Assembly (NCBI GenBank): GCA_016946835.1
Contig: JACVTC010000012.1
Span: 1,791,501-1,855,500 of the forward strand
Origin: Neocallimastix lanati (nom. inval.)
Lineage: Eukaryota; Neocallimastigomycota; Neocallimastigomycetes; Neocallimastigales; Neocallimastigaceae
Length of the DNA: 64,000 nt
Direction of reading: 5' to 3'
In this document: positions 1-12,664 of the stretch, in pieces
Layout: each line of letters begins with the position of its first letter
Numbering within the stretch: the first letter of the stretch is position 1
The notes under the pieces: generated by a model
Database searches by the model: none
Seen by the model: only the letters and a program-made list of their open reading frames with translations
What the model was told of the DNA's origin: nothing
Made by a program: the position numbers and the translations under genes

Positions 1-1
1 G

Positions 2-922
2 TATAAGACAAGTAACTTTGCAATGTATGATGATCCAAATGAATCTACTTCCAAGACCTTCAAACACTACTTCATTACCCAAGATCATGATGAAACTTTT
101 GGTGTAGGAATTCATGAACCTATTAATATGGTTGGATATGATTTCCCAAAACAATCCTACAAAACTATGCTTAATAAAATATGGCATTATGATGAATATG
201 ATGCTTTCCATCGTACTTTAGTAGATCGTTTAATTGCTTCTACTCCTGCCCTTCAACAACGTTTTGAGAATACACTTATTAAAATTGTTCAAAATATTTT
301 CAACCCAGTCGCTTTCAAAAGCGTTGTCCAAACCTATTATGAACGTTATCAACCCGAAATGGAATGGGACTTTTCTTTCCCACGTCCACATTATAAGCCA
401 GATCAAGTTCCAGATTGGACCTATCAAGACTTTTTAGATGGTTTCAGTTCTTCACTTCCAGGTCTTCCATGGAGTCTTTACGGTTGGGTTGAACTTAGAG
501 CTAATGCCATTAAGAAAGAATTTTGTATTACTTGGCCAGGTGATAGTAATCCTCCAAGTTCTAATTGTAAGTCTTCCTCTCCTATTACCACTACTTCCAA
601 GACCACTATCACAACTACTATTACTAAGGCTATTACTTCTACCGAAGTTACTTCTACCGAAATTGGTACAAATGTTGAACCTACCACAACGGTTGATATC
701 ACTACAACTACTACTACTAAAAAATCAACAACTAAGAAGACCACTAAGAAGACCACTAAGAAAACTACTACTAAAAAAACTACTAAGAAAACCACTACTA
801 AAAAGACCACTAAAAAAACCACTAAGAAAACCACTAAGAAAACCACTACTAAAAAAACTAGTAAAAAAACTAGTAAAAAAACTACCACAAAAAAAAGTAA
901 AACCACAAAAAGAATCTTCTAA
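2..922 (+). CDS. CotH-kinase-family protein, 3' part, with Thr/Lys repeat tail
   Basis: The frame is open from the window edge, so the 5' end lies outside; the first Met (position 23) is probably internal. About 190 residues resemble the C-terminal half of CotH-type protein kinases. The string ITQDHDETFG fits the Asp-x-Asp...FG motif of that family, where acidic residues bind metal, and Trp/Tyr-rich helices follow. CotH proteins are known from spore coats and fungal surfaces and are numerous in anaerobic gut fungi. After residue 190 the protein becomes Ser/Thr-rich and then a run of TTKK/TTTKK repeats of about 75 residues up to the stop, ending KTTKRIF. No dockerin, GPI signal or transmembrane segment is visible after the repeats. 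The tail suggests an extracellular, possibly O-glycosylated, strongly basic stalk; that is inference. Family call fairly sure, biological role unknown. Confidence 0.72.
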   Translation, partial: YKTSNFAMYDDPNESTSKTFKHYFITQDHDETFGVGIHEPINMVGYDFPKQSYKTMLNKIWHYDEYDAFHRTLVDRLIASTPALQQRFENTLIKIVQNIFNPVAFKSVVQTYYERYQPEMEWDFSFPRPHYKPDQVPDWTYQDFLDGFSSSLPGLPWSLYGWVELRANAIKKEFCITWPGDSNPPSSNCKSSSPITTTSKTTITTTITKAITSTEVTSTEIGTNVEPTTTVDITTTTTTKKSTTKKTTKKTTKKTTTKKTTKKTTTKKTTKKTTKKTTKKTTTKKTSKKTSKKTTTKKSKTTKRIF

Positions 923-964
923 AATTAGAATTAACCAATGATTAGAAATTACTCCATTCAGTGG

Positions 965-997
<33 letters not shown>

Positions 998-1639
998 TTA
1001 TTTAATTAAATTAAATTATATAAATAATAGTTGAAATAACAATAACAATAATATTAAAAATAAAAATAGATCATAAAAAGAAGAAAATAAAAAATAAAAA
1101 TAAAAAAATTATTTGATTATAATATAAAATAATAATTAATAATAATCAAATTAAAATATATATATTTGTATATATAAATAAATAAATAAATAAAAAGTGA
1201 TTATTAAAATAATAATCATACTAAGATATATTTATAGTAAATAACAATAATCGTAATTATAATAATATTTAGTAATTATTATAAATTACGTATTTTATAT
1301 AATGTATAAACAAGTTTTAAAAAAAAAAAAAAAAAATTGAATTTATTTATTTAATTTTTTATAAAAATAATGAATGTATGTTATTATTAAATAAATAAAT
1401 AATAATTAAATTAATAAATAATTAATAAATAATATTATAAATTTCTTTTTTATGTGTTGATGAAACTTTTATATTTTAAAAAATGAAAATTTGAAAAAAG
1501 TAATATATATTATTAAATATTATATTAGGTATTATAAAAGAAATCAGTTACTAATATTAAAAAAAAAAAAAAAAAATTATTAAAATTAACATTATCTTTT
1601 TCTGAATCTAAAGAAAACATTCAAGGATTTTTGTTCAAT
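923..1639. other. AT-rich spacer after the CotH-like gene
   Basis: Contains only A/T homopolymers (for example 970-997, 1320-1336 and 1560-1576) and short AT repeats. No coding exon, RNA gene or terminator-like structure stands out. Confidence 0.6.
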
Positions 1640-2192
1640 TATCATGGCAAACTTCAAAAAGAGATCATCTAGAAAAGGTAAAAGATTTATTTCTGTAATT
1701 TTCCAATTCTTTACAGGCAAAGATCCGGTGAGAAAAGCTAGGTACACTAACACCACAACAAGGGCAACATTTAGGGCAATCTTTCTGAGACGATTTTTCT
1801 TTTAATGGAAATACTAATGTATGTCAAATATAAAAACCACACCTAATTCGAGAAATCCAAAAAGAATCCCAACTGATAACTTTGGATATTGAAATGTTAA
1901 GTTTTTGATTTCTGAAATAAATTCCAAAAATCATTCCTCCTTGTAAATAATTGCTTTTTTTTTTTTTTTTTTTTTTAGCTTTTGAGGGTTTGAAGACATC
2001 TCTTTCCCAATAAAACTTTTTTTTTTTTTTTATTTCACTTGTTTTCTTACCATTTAATTTCTTATCCAAAGTCCTTGATTTCTTTAGTCCATGAGTAATG
2101 TGACATAGTAGGAATATTATTAGTGAGATGATTAATAATACATGATCATTCATCGATCGATGATAAAAGGAAATTAAAACATATGTCTTCAA
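1640..2192 (-). pseudogene. Decayed non-LTR retrotransposon fragment (LINE C-terminal part)
   Basis: On the minus strand, 1640-1790 encodes CPKCCPCC...SFSHRIFAC, a Cys-Cys-His-Cys pattern like the zinc knuckle found downstream of reverse transcriptase in many LINE elements. Just upstream (about 1835-1890) a different frame encodes YPKLSVGILFGFLELG, and an overlapping frame encodes RIRCG; together these parallel the YPHLSLGF...RLRAG stretch before the zinc knuckle in the second LINE copy at 2.3-4.4 kb. Frames change several times and T-runs interrupt the region, so it is a relic. Upstream of 2192 no reverse transcriptase motif in this orientation was found, so the fragment is 5'-truncated. Element clade cannot be told from this alone. 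Confidence 0.6.
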
Positions 2193-2254
2193 TGAACAGA
2201 GGAATAAATTTATTGTGAGATAGTATATTTGTATTTTAAGTATTACAACAAATA

Positions 2255-3163
2255 TGTTTTAAATTCTTACAAAAATAGTCACAGATAGAATCTCTAAATA
2301 TGCTTTTAAACATAATTTTATTAGACCTGAACAGTTTTGGTTTTCGCAATCATGAAGAATGTATCAGTCTCTACACATCAATTAGAGAGATTTGTCAAAG
2401 AAGAAAATTTAAAGGCAAATTCACATATGTAGCTTTTTCTTGATCTGAAAAAAAAGCCTATATTTTCAACATTCTTACAAAAATCTTTCACCTTGATATC
2501 CTTGACAAATGGTTTGATTTTTATTTTTAATCTCTATCTTACTTCTAAAGCTAGAGCTCGTTACCTTGACATGTTATCAAATGAATTTCCTATTCATCGT
2601 GGTGTTAGACAAGGTTGCCCGTTATCACCTATTTTGTTTCATTTAATTTATTCATTAATGATATTTTAAACCATTGTGATAAATATGGTATTAGTATTGG
2701 TAATGAAAAAAAAAAAATGTTGTGGTGGTCTTTTTACTGATGATATTGTTCTCATAGCGCCTAGTGAAAGAAAAATGAAGATTCTACTCCATCATGTTTT
2801 TTGTTGAGATAATAAAAATGAAATGTTTTTTTTGGTATCAATAAATGTGCTACAATGATTATTAAACCCTTAAATTTTGTTTCATATCCTGGTTATGAAG
2901 AAACCTACATTTCACCTTGGTATGTATTCTATCCCTAAAGCATCTGTGTATATTTACTTAGGCATCGCCTTCAGTAATGATCTTTCCCCTTGAACCTTTT
3001 ATCACTTATATGAATACTAAAGTTAGAAAATCCTTATTTTTTCTTTCTCAAGTCTTTTTTTTTTATCCAATAATAAAGTTCCATTAATTTTTTAAAAAGA
3101 TCTATTATTCAATTATATAGTATTAGCAAAAGCATTATATTTTGCTCCACTTTTAGGTTCAAA

Positions 3164-3200
<37 letters not shown>

Positions 3201-3302
3201 AAGAATGTACAATCTTTAATTAACACAGCATTGTTTATGGTGTATTGATTCTGACGCCTCGAACAAGGAAAATTACCTTGACATTGAAAAGAAGAAAAAA
3301 AA

Positions 3303-3338
<36 letters not shown>

Positions 3339-4434
3339 ATATCAAAAGGAACTCAACGGTTAGTGTTTATGCCTTATCTCGTGATCTTCAAGTATTTTCC
3401 AATTGCTGGCTTTTATGCTTCTTTTCAAATAAAATGCTTTTTGTTAATGGAAAAAATTCTAAATGTATTATTAAAGATCTCATAAAACCATATTCCCTTC
3501 CCATGCCACGTTACGTTATTCTTGGTCAAAAAAAAAAAAAAATCACTGGTGCTCTATAAGAAAATTAAGAAAAAAAGAATATCACTTAAATTCAAAGATC
3601 TTATTGAATCATATTGATCTGATGTTGGTAATTTCCAAGGAATTAAAAAAAAAAAGTATGAATTATGATAACTTCCAAATTTATAAATTCTAGAAATTTA
3701 TTCAAGCTCAGCCTTGAATACCCTCATTTAAGTTTAGGTTTTAACTGGATCTTAAGATTAAGAGCTGGTTAACAAATATAATACTACTATTGCAATAAGA
3801 AGTGGTAGAGTTTCTGACGACTATCCTAAATTCTGCTCTTGTTGTGAAAAAAAGGTGAACATTTTTTTATCCATTGGATAGTTGAATGCTCTACCTTTTT
3901 CTTTATGTCGATGTAAATCTTTAGATTTTATCGATGATTTATTCATTATACTTGCCAATAAAGTAAAGGAATTCTTTCCTTACTTCCTTCTTATTCCAAT
4001 ATTTTAGAATATGAAAAAATTTCATAAACAGGTAGTATATTTATACATTCCTTCTTGGGGGGAATTTCAGCTTTAGCCATTTAAGTGAACAACTCCTAAA
4101 AAAAGTTCACAGGGGTCTACTGTTCCGTATATTTATGGGTCATGCGGAATATCTTGCTAAATACAATACCAATCATTAGTAGCTCTCTTGAGTTACTTTT
4201 TGAGAGGTTTTAACCAAAAAAACACTTTCATTACCAAGAGGTGCCGGACGTCGTTACCGATATGGCAAAGGAATAGTGCATTTAGAGGTCCTGTTAATTC
4301 TCATCAATACACATTAACTAACAGCACGGTTCCGACCACAGAACCTAGAGTAAGTAATTCAATGTTTGATGATCTTTCTTGTGGTTCAGGAGAGAGTTTA
4401 GAGGATACCACACCACATTATCTATTTTAAAGAT
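2255..4434 (+). pseudogene. Decayed non-LTR retrotransposon (LINE) reverse transcriptase
   Basis: Several classical LINE RT blocks can be read in order in shifting frames. About 2272-2345 gives an RI...A...IRPEQFWF block. Then comes a Cys/Leu/Tyr block ending YVAFS just before LKKKAY, where the family has F-D-xx-KA(F/Y)D. About 2563-2655 gives PIHRGVRQGCPLSPILF, the nearly invariant GxxQGxPLSPxLF motif. About 2732-2800 gives FTDDIVLIAPS, the catalytic box with the usual F/Y-A-DD changed to TDD. About 2925-2985 gives YLGIAFSND. Around 3840-3900, FCSCCEK followed in another frame by EHFFIHWIVEC forms the C-terminal Cys-His-Cys knuckle. In-frame stops, frameshifts and expanded A-runs (3167-3197, 3307-3336) show it is dead. 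The 3' portion includes an 80-codon open frame (4188-4430) of unrecognised sequence that may be the element's end or flanking DNA. Confidence 0.8.
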
Positions 4435-4856
4435 GTTCCTTTTTTGTTTTTTTATTATTTTAGATTTAACTGGTGATCATGTTACTACTTGTAGTATACA
4501 TCACACTGAATTTTTTTTTTTTTTTTAACTCTTGAACTTATTTTTATTCTTTATTACATTAAATTTTCTTTGATTAATTAAAATTTGTTATTTCTTAACT
4601 TTTTATTATTTTTTATTTTATTTAATCTTTTACATACATTTTATATTTTTTTTTTATCTTTTAATTATATAATGTATTTTTTTATAATTAAATGTAATAC
4701 ATAAAAATATTTTAATCTATTTAATAAAGTACTGTGTATTCTCTTTCTAGTCTTCAAAAAAAAAAAAAAAAAAAAAAAATTGTTTTAATTGTTTTTGAAA
4801 TTAATTTATATTATTTTCATTTATAGAAAGTAAAACAAAATGATATAATTTAATAC

Positions 4857-4904
<48 letters not shown>

Positions 4905-5149
4905 AAAAAATTCATATTAATATATTAAAATGTATTTTAAGTAATAAGTTTTCATCTTTTTTTTTTTTATTTTATTTTGTAATTATTACAAAAAAAAAAA
5001 AAATTATATTTATCTTTATTTTATATCTTTTTAAAATATTTACTACCAAACAACCCCTTTAAGAAAAAAATAATAATAATAATAATAATAATGAATATAT
5101 ATTAAAGAAAAAAAAATTTTTTTTTTTTTTTTTTTTCAAAATATAATTA

Positions 5150-5813
5150 GGTTAATCAGTAGCCTAATTATTATTATGAAATTTTTAAATTATATATATA
5201 TATATATATATTAGTAACATTCTGTATCTCTTATATTATCATGTTTGATATATTAAATATTAGTATAAAATATATATATATATATATATTAATTTATTCT
5301 TTTTTCCGAACTTACTACTCTTTCTTAAACAATTATTAATATTAATTACTAACATATTAATTTATATTAATACTATTTTCAATAAAAATAGTACGATGTA
5401 TTATCTTTTTAATATATTAATAGATAACACAACTAAAATAATAGTTAACACTTCTATCTCATAATTAAAAATATAAATTTTTATTTTATTATTATTTTTT
5501 ATTTTATTCTGATTTAATAAAAGATATTTATTCTATTATTACATATCGTAAATCTGTATCATTTTAAAAGTATAGATAAAAAAAATTGCATCATAAAATT
5601 TTCAAACAATCTTTTAGTCTACTTTATAATAATAAATTAGTTACTAATAATTTATTAATAAAATGACTAATAAAACCATCACTAATAATAGTGGATAAAC
5701 ATATATTAAAAATATTTATTTAACATCTATGTAATAATTGTTAAATTTGAAAATAATAATAATAATAAAAAAAGTTTATTTTTACTTTATTTTTATTTGT
5801 TCTAATTTTATAA

Positions 5814-5857
<44 letters not shown>

Positions 5858-6790
5858 ATATATCATACTATATCATATATCATCATACTATATATAATAA
5901 AGAAATTATGAAAAAAAATTATAGGAATAATATTCAAATTATATATATATAAATATATATATATATATTTATATATTATTGGTAATTTTCTGTATTTCCT
6001 ATATTATAATGTTGAATATATAATATTAGTTTAAAAAAAAATTAAAAAAAAGCTATTAACTTTTTTTTTTTGTATAATTTTCTGTATTTAATATATATTA
6101 TAGAAAAATATTAAAGTGAACTATTTCAAATTGCATTACTCTTCGTAATAAATTTGTTAGTTATTAATAATTTAAATTGATATCTTCATGCTATTAACAA
6201 TAAAGACGATATCTTTAAAAAAAGAAAATATTAGTAATGCCTATTTAATAATTGTAAATATTAAAAAATTGTTTTATTTTATTTTATTCTAATTAGATTA
6301 AAAAGATAATAAGTTTATTAATCTATTGTTAATATGTAACATTTACTATGGAATATATAATTATAATAAATTACGAATTAAGATTTGTAAAAATTTAAAA
6401 GTAATCTTCTGTATATCATATTAACACCTTATAGGTTATATAATTTTTATATTAAAAAAAAAAAAAAAAAAAAAAGCAGAAAAAGAAAAGTTTACGTAAT
6501 TATTTCAAACTATATTACTTTATAATAACTAGTTAGTTATTACTATTTATTAGCTGTATTTATTTATATCTTAATTTCATTGTCAATAAAACTATACTAC
6601 TAATACTAAATGATACCCTTAGAAATAATTAACCTATCTATAAATCATATACATTTCCCCCAATTAATAATTAAAAATTAAAAGTTTTTTTTTTTTTTTT
6701 TACTATTTTAACACAAAAAAAATTATTTTATTGACATATAACATATACGTTAAAATTTTTAAATAAAGAGAAAGTATAATAATTTTATTA

Positions 6791-6842
<52 letters not shown>

Positions 6843-8000
6843 GAAACATTTTAATAAAACTTGATAAAATAAAAATAAAAAATGTTTTTTTTTTATTAAA
6901 TAATACTTTTTTTTGTAATTTTTTGAATATTTTAATATTACTACCAAAGATAAATAAATAAAAAAAAAAGTAAAGAAATCTTTTAGAACTTTACATTCTT
7001 TATAATGACATGTTATAAAATAATACTTCTTAACATATTAATTCATATTAATGCCATTATCAATATAATCAACACTGATACCAATAAATAATAATTGATA
7101 TATTCAGTAATGATTATTTAATAATTAAAAATAGTGTAGACTTTTTTTTGTTGTTGTTGTTGTTTTTGTTTGTTTGTACGTTTATTTTAATTTTATAAAA
7201 AAGAATGAAAGACGGTATTATATTGATATTTAATAAATATTTAAGATAATAAAAAATTATTAATAAAATTACGTATAGTTTTAAAATACTTTTAATTAAA
7301 ACTAAAATAAATTAAAATTTAAAAGAAAAAAAAAGAAATTTATTATATAATATTTCTTTAGTTATTTTCCTATTATATATATATATATATCACATATTAA
7401 AAATAGCTGTGAAAAGTTAAGTAATCCTTTAATAATTTATTTATGTTAAGTTATTTATGTTAAGTTATAATTTCTACTATTATTTATATTAATTAATAGC
7501 TTTTTTGACATCATTGCATCATTGTCATATTTATATTTTAATTCCAATAATTGTAATATTAGATAGACAACATTAATAATATTAGAAGTAACGCCTATTT
7601 AATTTTTAAATCTAAAATTAATTAATTATTTATTTATTTATATATTTATTAAATCTAAAATAATATAAATTAAAAATAAAATATAGTTATCAAATTTTAA
7701 AAATTTTATTTAATAAAGATTTTCAAATTATTTTTAAAAAAAGTTTTTCTGTATAATTTTTAATACCAAATAGAATATTCAGAATTTAGTGTATAATATT
7801 AAGCATCTATACTTATTTATAAAATTATCAGATGACTACACTTTTTCATGATGAATTGTCAGATGAAAATACTTATTAGCATGTTCATATATATTAATAT
7901 AATTGTTAGTGAAACTAATACTAATATAAATAGATAACTTTAGTATAAATTAATCATTTTTATCTATTAATTATTAATAATAGTAATGAGTTAGAAAATA
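5150..8000. repeat. Diverged repeat family, several copies in direct order
   Basis: Similar sentences recur with divergence: a block like GTAACATTCTGTATCTCTTA near 5214, GTAATTTTCTGTATTTCCTA near 5982, AGTAATCTTCTGTATATCAT near 6401 and TTTTTCTGTATAATTTTTAA near 7744. Each is followed some 100-200 bp later by a block of the form TTAGTTATTA...TTAATxTCATTxTCAATAA (near 5335, 6150, 6530 and 7040), and then by a TATTTAATAATT block. Copy spacing is roughly 0.4-0.8 kb. No coding sequence is seen inside, so the nature of the unit is unknown. Confidence 0.45.
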
Positions 8001-8057
8001 TTAAGTAATAGCATTATTTTTATAGATATACTATAAATTTATATCTTAAAACTTTAG

Positions 8058-8103
<46 letters not shown>

Positions 8104-8111
<8 letters not shown>

Positions 8112-8284
8112 ATAAATTTCTTATAATTTTCAAAATAAAATAAAAAAAAAAAAACGAGATATAAAATATTAATAATATAGAATGATAAAAAAAAAAAAAA
8201 GAATGGAAATAAATTTCATATAATTTTTAAAATATAATAAAAAAAAAAAAACGAGAAATAAAAAATTTTATAATATAGAATGAT
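8104..8284. repeat. Tandem duplication of an 84-bp unit
   Basis: Unit one (8104-8186) and unit two (8201-8284) both run from GAATGGAAATAAATTTC through AAACGAGA to TATAGAATGAT, with a handful of differences, separated by an A-run. Period about 97 bp. Confidence 0.8.
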
Positions 8285-8764
8285 TTAGTATTAATACTAA
8301 TTCCATAACCAAATATATAAATTTAGTGAATGTCAATTTTAAGGAACAAATTGTGCTAGGGTAAGTGAAACAAATACAAATTATAAAGAAAAAAATTTTC
8401 ATTTAATTATTATTATAAATATGTATATTTTACATATTTTACATATATATAAATTTTACATATCACTAATTATTATATATAAAAAGAAATAATAATTTTC
8501 ATTAATTATAATATAATAATAATAATAATATAATTATAATTATTGAATGGATACATATTACTTTTTTTTTATTTATTATTATATTGGTTTAATATTTAAT
8601 ATCTATTATTTATTAATTATTTATAATTAAATTATATAATAAAATAAATATAAATATTGATTAGATTAATATTTATATAGATTAATATTGCTTTTTATTT
8701 TTTTTTAAAAAAAAATCAGTTTTTTTATTTATTATTATAGAGATTTAATATTAAATATCATTTA

Positions 8765-9046
8765 TTTAATCTATTATTTATTATTTATTATTTATTATTT
8801 ATTATTTATTATTTATTATTTGTTATTTATTATTTATTATTTATTATTTATTATTTATTATTTATTATTTATTATTTATTATTTATTATTTATTATTTAT
8901 TATTTATTATTTATTATTTATTATTTATTATTTATTATTTATTATTTATTATTTATTATTTATTATTTATTATTATTTATATTTATTATTTATTATTTAT
9001 TATTTATTATTTATTATTATTTATATTTATTATTTATTATTATATT
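8765..9046. repeat. Heptamer microsatellite (TATTTAT)n
   Basis: About 280 bp of the seven-base unit TTATTTA/TATTTAT with few interruptions. Because seven is not a multiple of three, all three frames are read in turn and give a spurious repeating Leu/Phe/Ile/Tyr peptide. Confidence 0.95.
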
Positions 9047-9180
9047 TAATTTTTATATAATTTTATTCTAATTAATAATACAGAAATAATTTATGAATAA
9101 AGATGAACATCTATAATGAAATTTTGGAAATAGTTAATCATCTTGCAATAATAATTCAAAAAATACTGATTTTTTTTTCT

Positions 9181-9222
<42 letters not shown>

Positions 9223-9584
9223 CACAAATAAATAATTTAATAAATGAATAGATAAAAAATGAATAAATAAATAAATAAATAAATAATATATGGAAGAATA
9301 GTTAAATGAAAAATGAATGAATAAACGAATATTAAATAAAAAAAATAAATAATTGAAGAAATGAATAAATAAATAAATAAATTATCAATTTATCAATTCA
9401 TCAGTTAAAATATATATATATAAAATGAAAATAATATAATACAACTTATTATTAATAATGAATGAAAAAAATTTTTTAAATAAAAAATTATAATATTTAA
9501 AAAAGTTAATTTATTATCACTATTATTTTTATTATTATTTTAAAAGAAATATTTATATTTCTATAGTTTATTTTTTCTTCTACT

Positions 9585-9885
9585 GTTTTACCATATTGTT
9601 TAACCACTGCATTATAAGGCTTGGCCAATAATTTTATAGTTTTTTTTGGCTGAATTTATAAAGTTTTTATAAAAAAAATAATAAAATAAAAAAAAAAACT
9701 TTAAAAAAGAAAATGTTTTACCATATTATTTAACCACTGCATTAAAAATTATAACCAATTAATTTTTGTAATTTTTTTTTTTTTTTAGTAAAATTTTAAG
9801 TAAACCTATAGATCTTTAGTATTAACAATTCATCATATTGCTTAACTACACCATTTTATAATTTAACCAATAATTTAATTTTTTA
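9585..9885. repeat. Three diverged copies of a ~50-bp motif
   Basis: The motif ACCATATTGTTTAACCACTGCATT...ACCAATAATTTTAT occurs near 9591, again near 9719 and a third time near 9833 with growing divergence, spaced about 115-130 bp, each followed by a T-run. Confidence 0.65.
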
Positions 9886-12370
9886 TTACTAATATACTTT
9901 AAAAAAAAAAAAAGCCCCATTTTGTGTTTCATAGAATGAATAAAAAAAAAAAAAATCAATACAAACGAAAATTTTTAGGAAGAAAAAAAAGATGTTAACT
10001 AAAATTTTTGCACACATAAATTTAATTAACTAATAATTTGATCCTTAAATTAATAAATTAAAAAATTAAAAATTATTAATTTTAATATATTATTATTAAT
10101 AAATATAATAATTATAGAGAAGTAAATATTAAAAAAAATATTATTAATAATAAAAATAAAAATGAAATCTTATTAATACAAAAAATTTTATTAACTTAAG
10201 GATAATCAGGTGTAGTATTATTTGAAAGATTTATTTTAAAAATAAACCATACTGTACATTTAATGCAGGCGTGATAAACCATATGAACACTTACTAAGAC
10301 TTTTCAAACTTTATATTTAACTTTTAGGTATGATTAGTCAAATGAATTAAGTATCCATGTTACTACATCACACTTTAAAATTTGTATTTACCGTATATAA
10401 TTGATTGCTCCATATAATTTTTTTTTTTTTACTGAGACACTTCAAATATATTCAACATATAGGCATGATACATCATATGATTTACTTTCACTTTAAATAT
10501 AATATATACTACAAATTACCTTTACTTTAAATACTATATTTAACTTTAACTTTTTTTTCTATATATATAATATACTATAATTAAGACTGAGCAATAAATC
10601 ATTTTATGTTATAAAAAAATTAATAAATAAAATATTTTTAGAAATTATATAATTTCTTAACTTTTGATATTTAAAGTTCTTTTGTTAAGTCAATTTATTA
10701 TATAAAAATAAATACCTCTTTTTTTTCTTTTTTTTTTTTTTTTCATCTCTAAAATTTTTAAAATTAATTTTATTTCTTTTTTATATTATATATAATTTTT
10801 TTATTCTTATTCAATGAAAAAAGATTCATATTAATTATAAAATACTTTCTATTATTAATTTATTTAAGATATTTTATTTATATATTATGTATTTTGCCTT
10901 TTGGACTAAATAAAATAATACTATTAATCTAAATTAAAGAATTTTATAACTTTCACCTATAATTAACAAGAATATTTCTATTTATTTGTTTTATTATTCA
11001 TTTATTTACTTATCTATCTATTATATACTTATTTATTTATTATTTATTATATTTATTTATTTATTATTTTTCCATACTACCTTTAAATTTTTTCCTTTAA
11101 ATTATTTTTTCTTTTTTCAAATATTTTTCCATAACAAAAAAGGAAAATATTTCATTTGTTTTAAACTAACAAATATATTTAATATATGTATTATTATATT
11201 CATATTATATTATAATTTGAATTTATATCATTTTAATATATATTATATATAATCAATAAAAATCAATTTAAATTAGAATTTGTTAATTATTGACTAATTT
11301 TACATATTTTAATTTATTTCTTATTTTTTTTTAATATATATATTTTGTATTTACCAAAATCTTTTCTACTAATTTTATATATATTTTATATATGGATAAA
11401 AATTATTACACATATTACATTATATTCATATATTTTCTTAATATATTCTCAAAATTAATATTTAATTATAAGAAAAAAAACTACTTAATTTTTATTTGCT
11501 AAATATTAACGAAGCATCTTTTTCGTTGTTATATTTTAAATTTAATTGGTTAATCATAAACTAAGTATTGCTTAATATTTTTAATTATTCTATATTAGGT
11601 TAAAGATTTCATTAATTTTAATTATTTATTGTTTGATTTAAATGTATCGTTTATATTATTGTTCAGATATTACAACATTAACTATCAATTTAATATAAAA
11701 TCTAATTAAAGTTTAAATTTTAAAATTAATAAAAATCAATTATTGATGAATGTTTTTTTTTTTTAATTATTATTTTAATTATTCAATTATTTTCTTTTCT
11801 CTTCTATAATATTAATATTATATTCTCAATATATAATAATTTATTATGAAAGATATTTCTATTTTATTACTTCTTTCTTATATCTATATGTTATATAAGC
11901 ATATAATTAATGAAAGCTTTATTTACAATATCTATTATTTTTAATATTCAACTGATTTATAGACCTATTTTATTAATTCTTTTATATATATATTTAAACC
12001 TAATCATTATATATATTATTGATTTCTGATACGTTATATATTTATATTAAAAAAATATATAAATATAAATTTGAATATTTCTGTTGATTATATCAGTAAA
12101 AATAAAACAACAATTATCTTCATTACTAATTTATTTAATATATTGTTTTAATTATTTTAATAAAACTATATTATATATTTTGATTAATAAAAATTCAGCA
12201 AAATATGAAAATTTAGAGAAAAAAACTCTGCTATTTATAGTTTTAATAGCATTGTCATTTTTTTTTTTTTTTTTTTTTTTTGTTTATTAAATGATAATTA
12301 TAACTATTGATCTTTTATGGATAATTAAATTATCCTTTTTTTATTCATTTATTTACTTTTATTAATTATA

Positions 12371-12403
<33 letters not shown>

Positions 12404-12612
12404 TACTTATTTTGACATATTAAGATTATTAAAAAAACAACAATAACAAAAAAAAAAAAAAAAAAAAAAGGATACATATAAAATGAAATGAATTTTCATA
12501 TATTATCAATATTTTATTTTTATATTATTTATTACAGTTTGAATGTTTTTTACCATTATATAAATTATCATTTTATAATACTAAAAAGTCAATACAATAA
12601 TACGAAAGACTC

Positions 12613-12664
<52 letters not shown>

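Noticed and set aside
478-906. 142-codon Val/Leu-rich frame opposite the CotH-like tail
   Set aside because: Antisense shadow of the TTKK repeat; the sense frame continues a recognisable domain.
4188-4430. 80-codon frame considered as an independent gene
   Set aside because: It lies at the 3' end of the LINE relic and has no recognisable domain, so it was kept as part of that relic.
8820-9071. Open frame of 83 codons across the heptamer array
   Set aside because: Translation of a seven-base microsatellite, giving a repeating Leu-Phe-Ile-Tyr peptide with no gene-like context.
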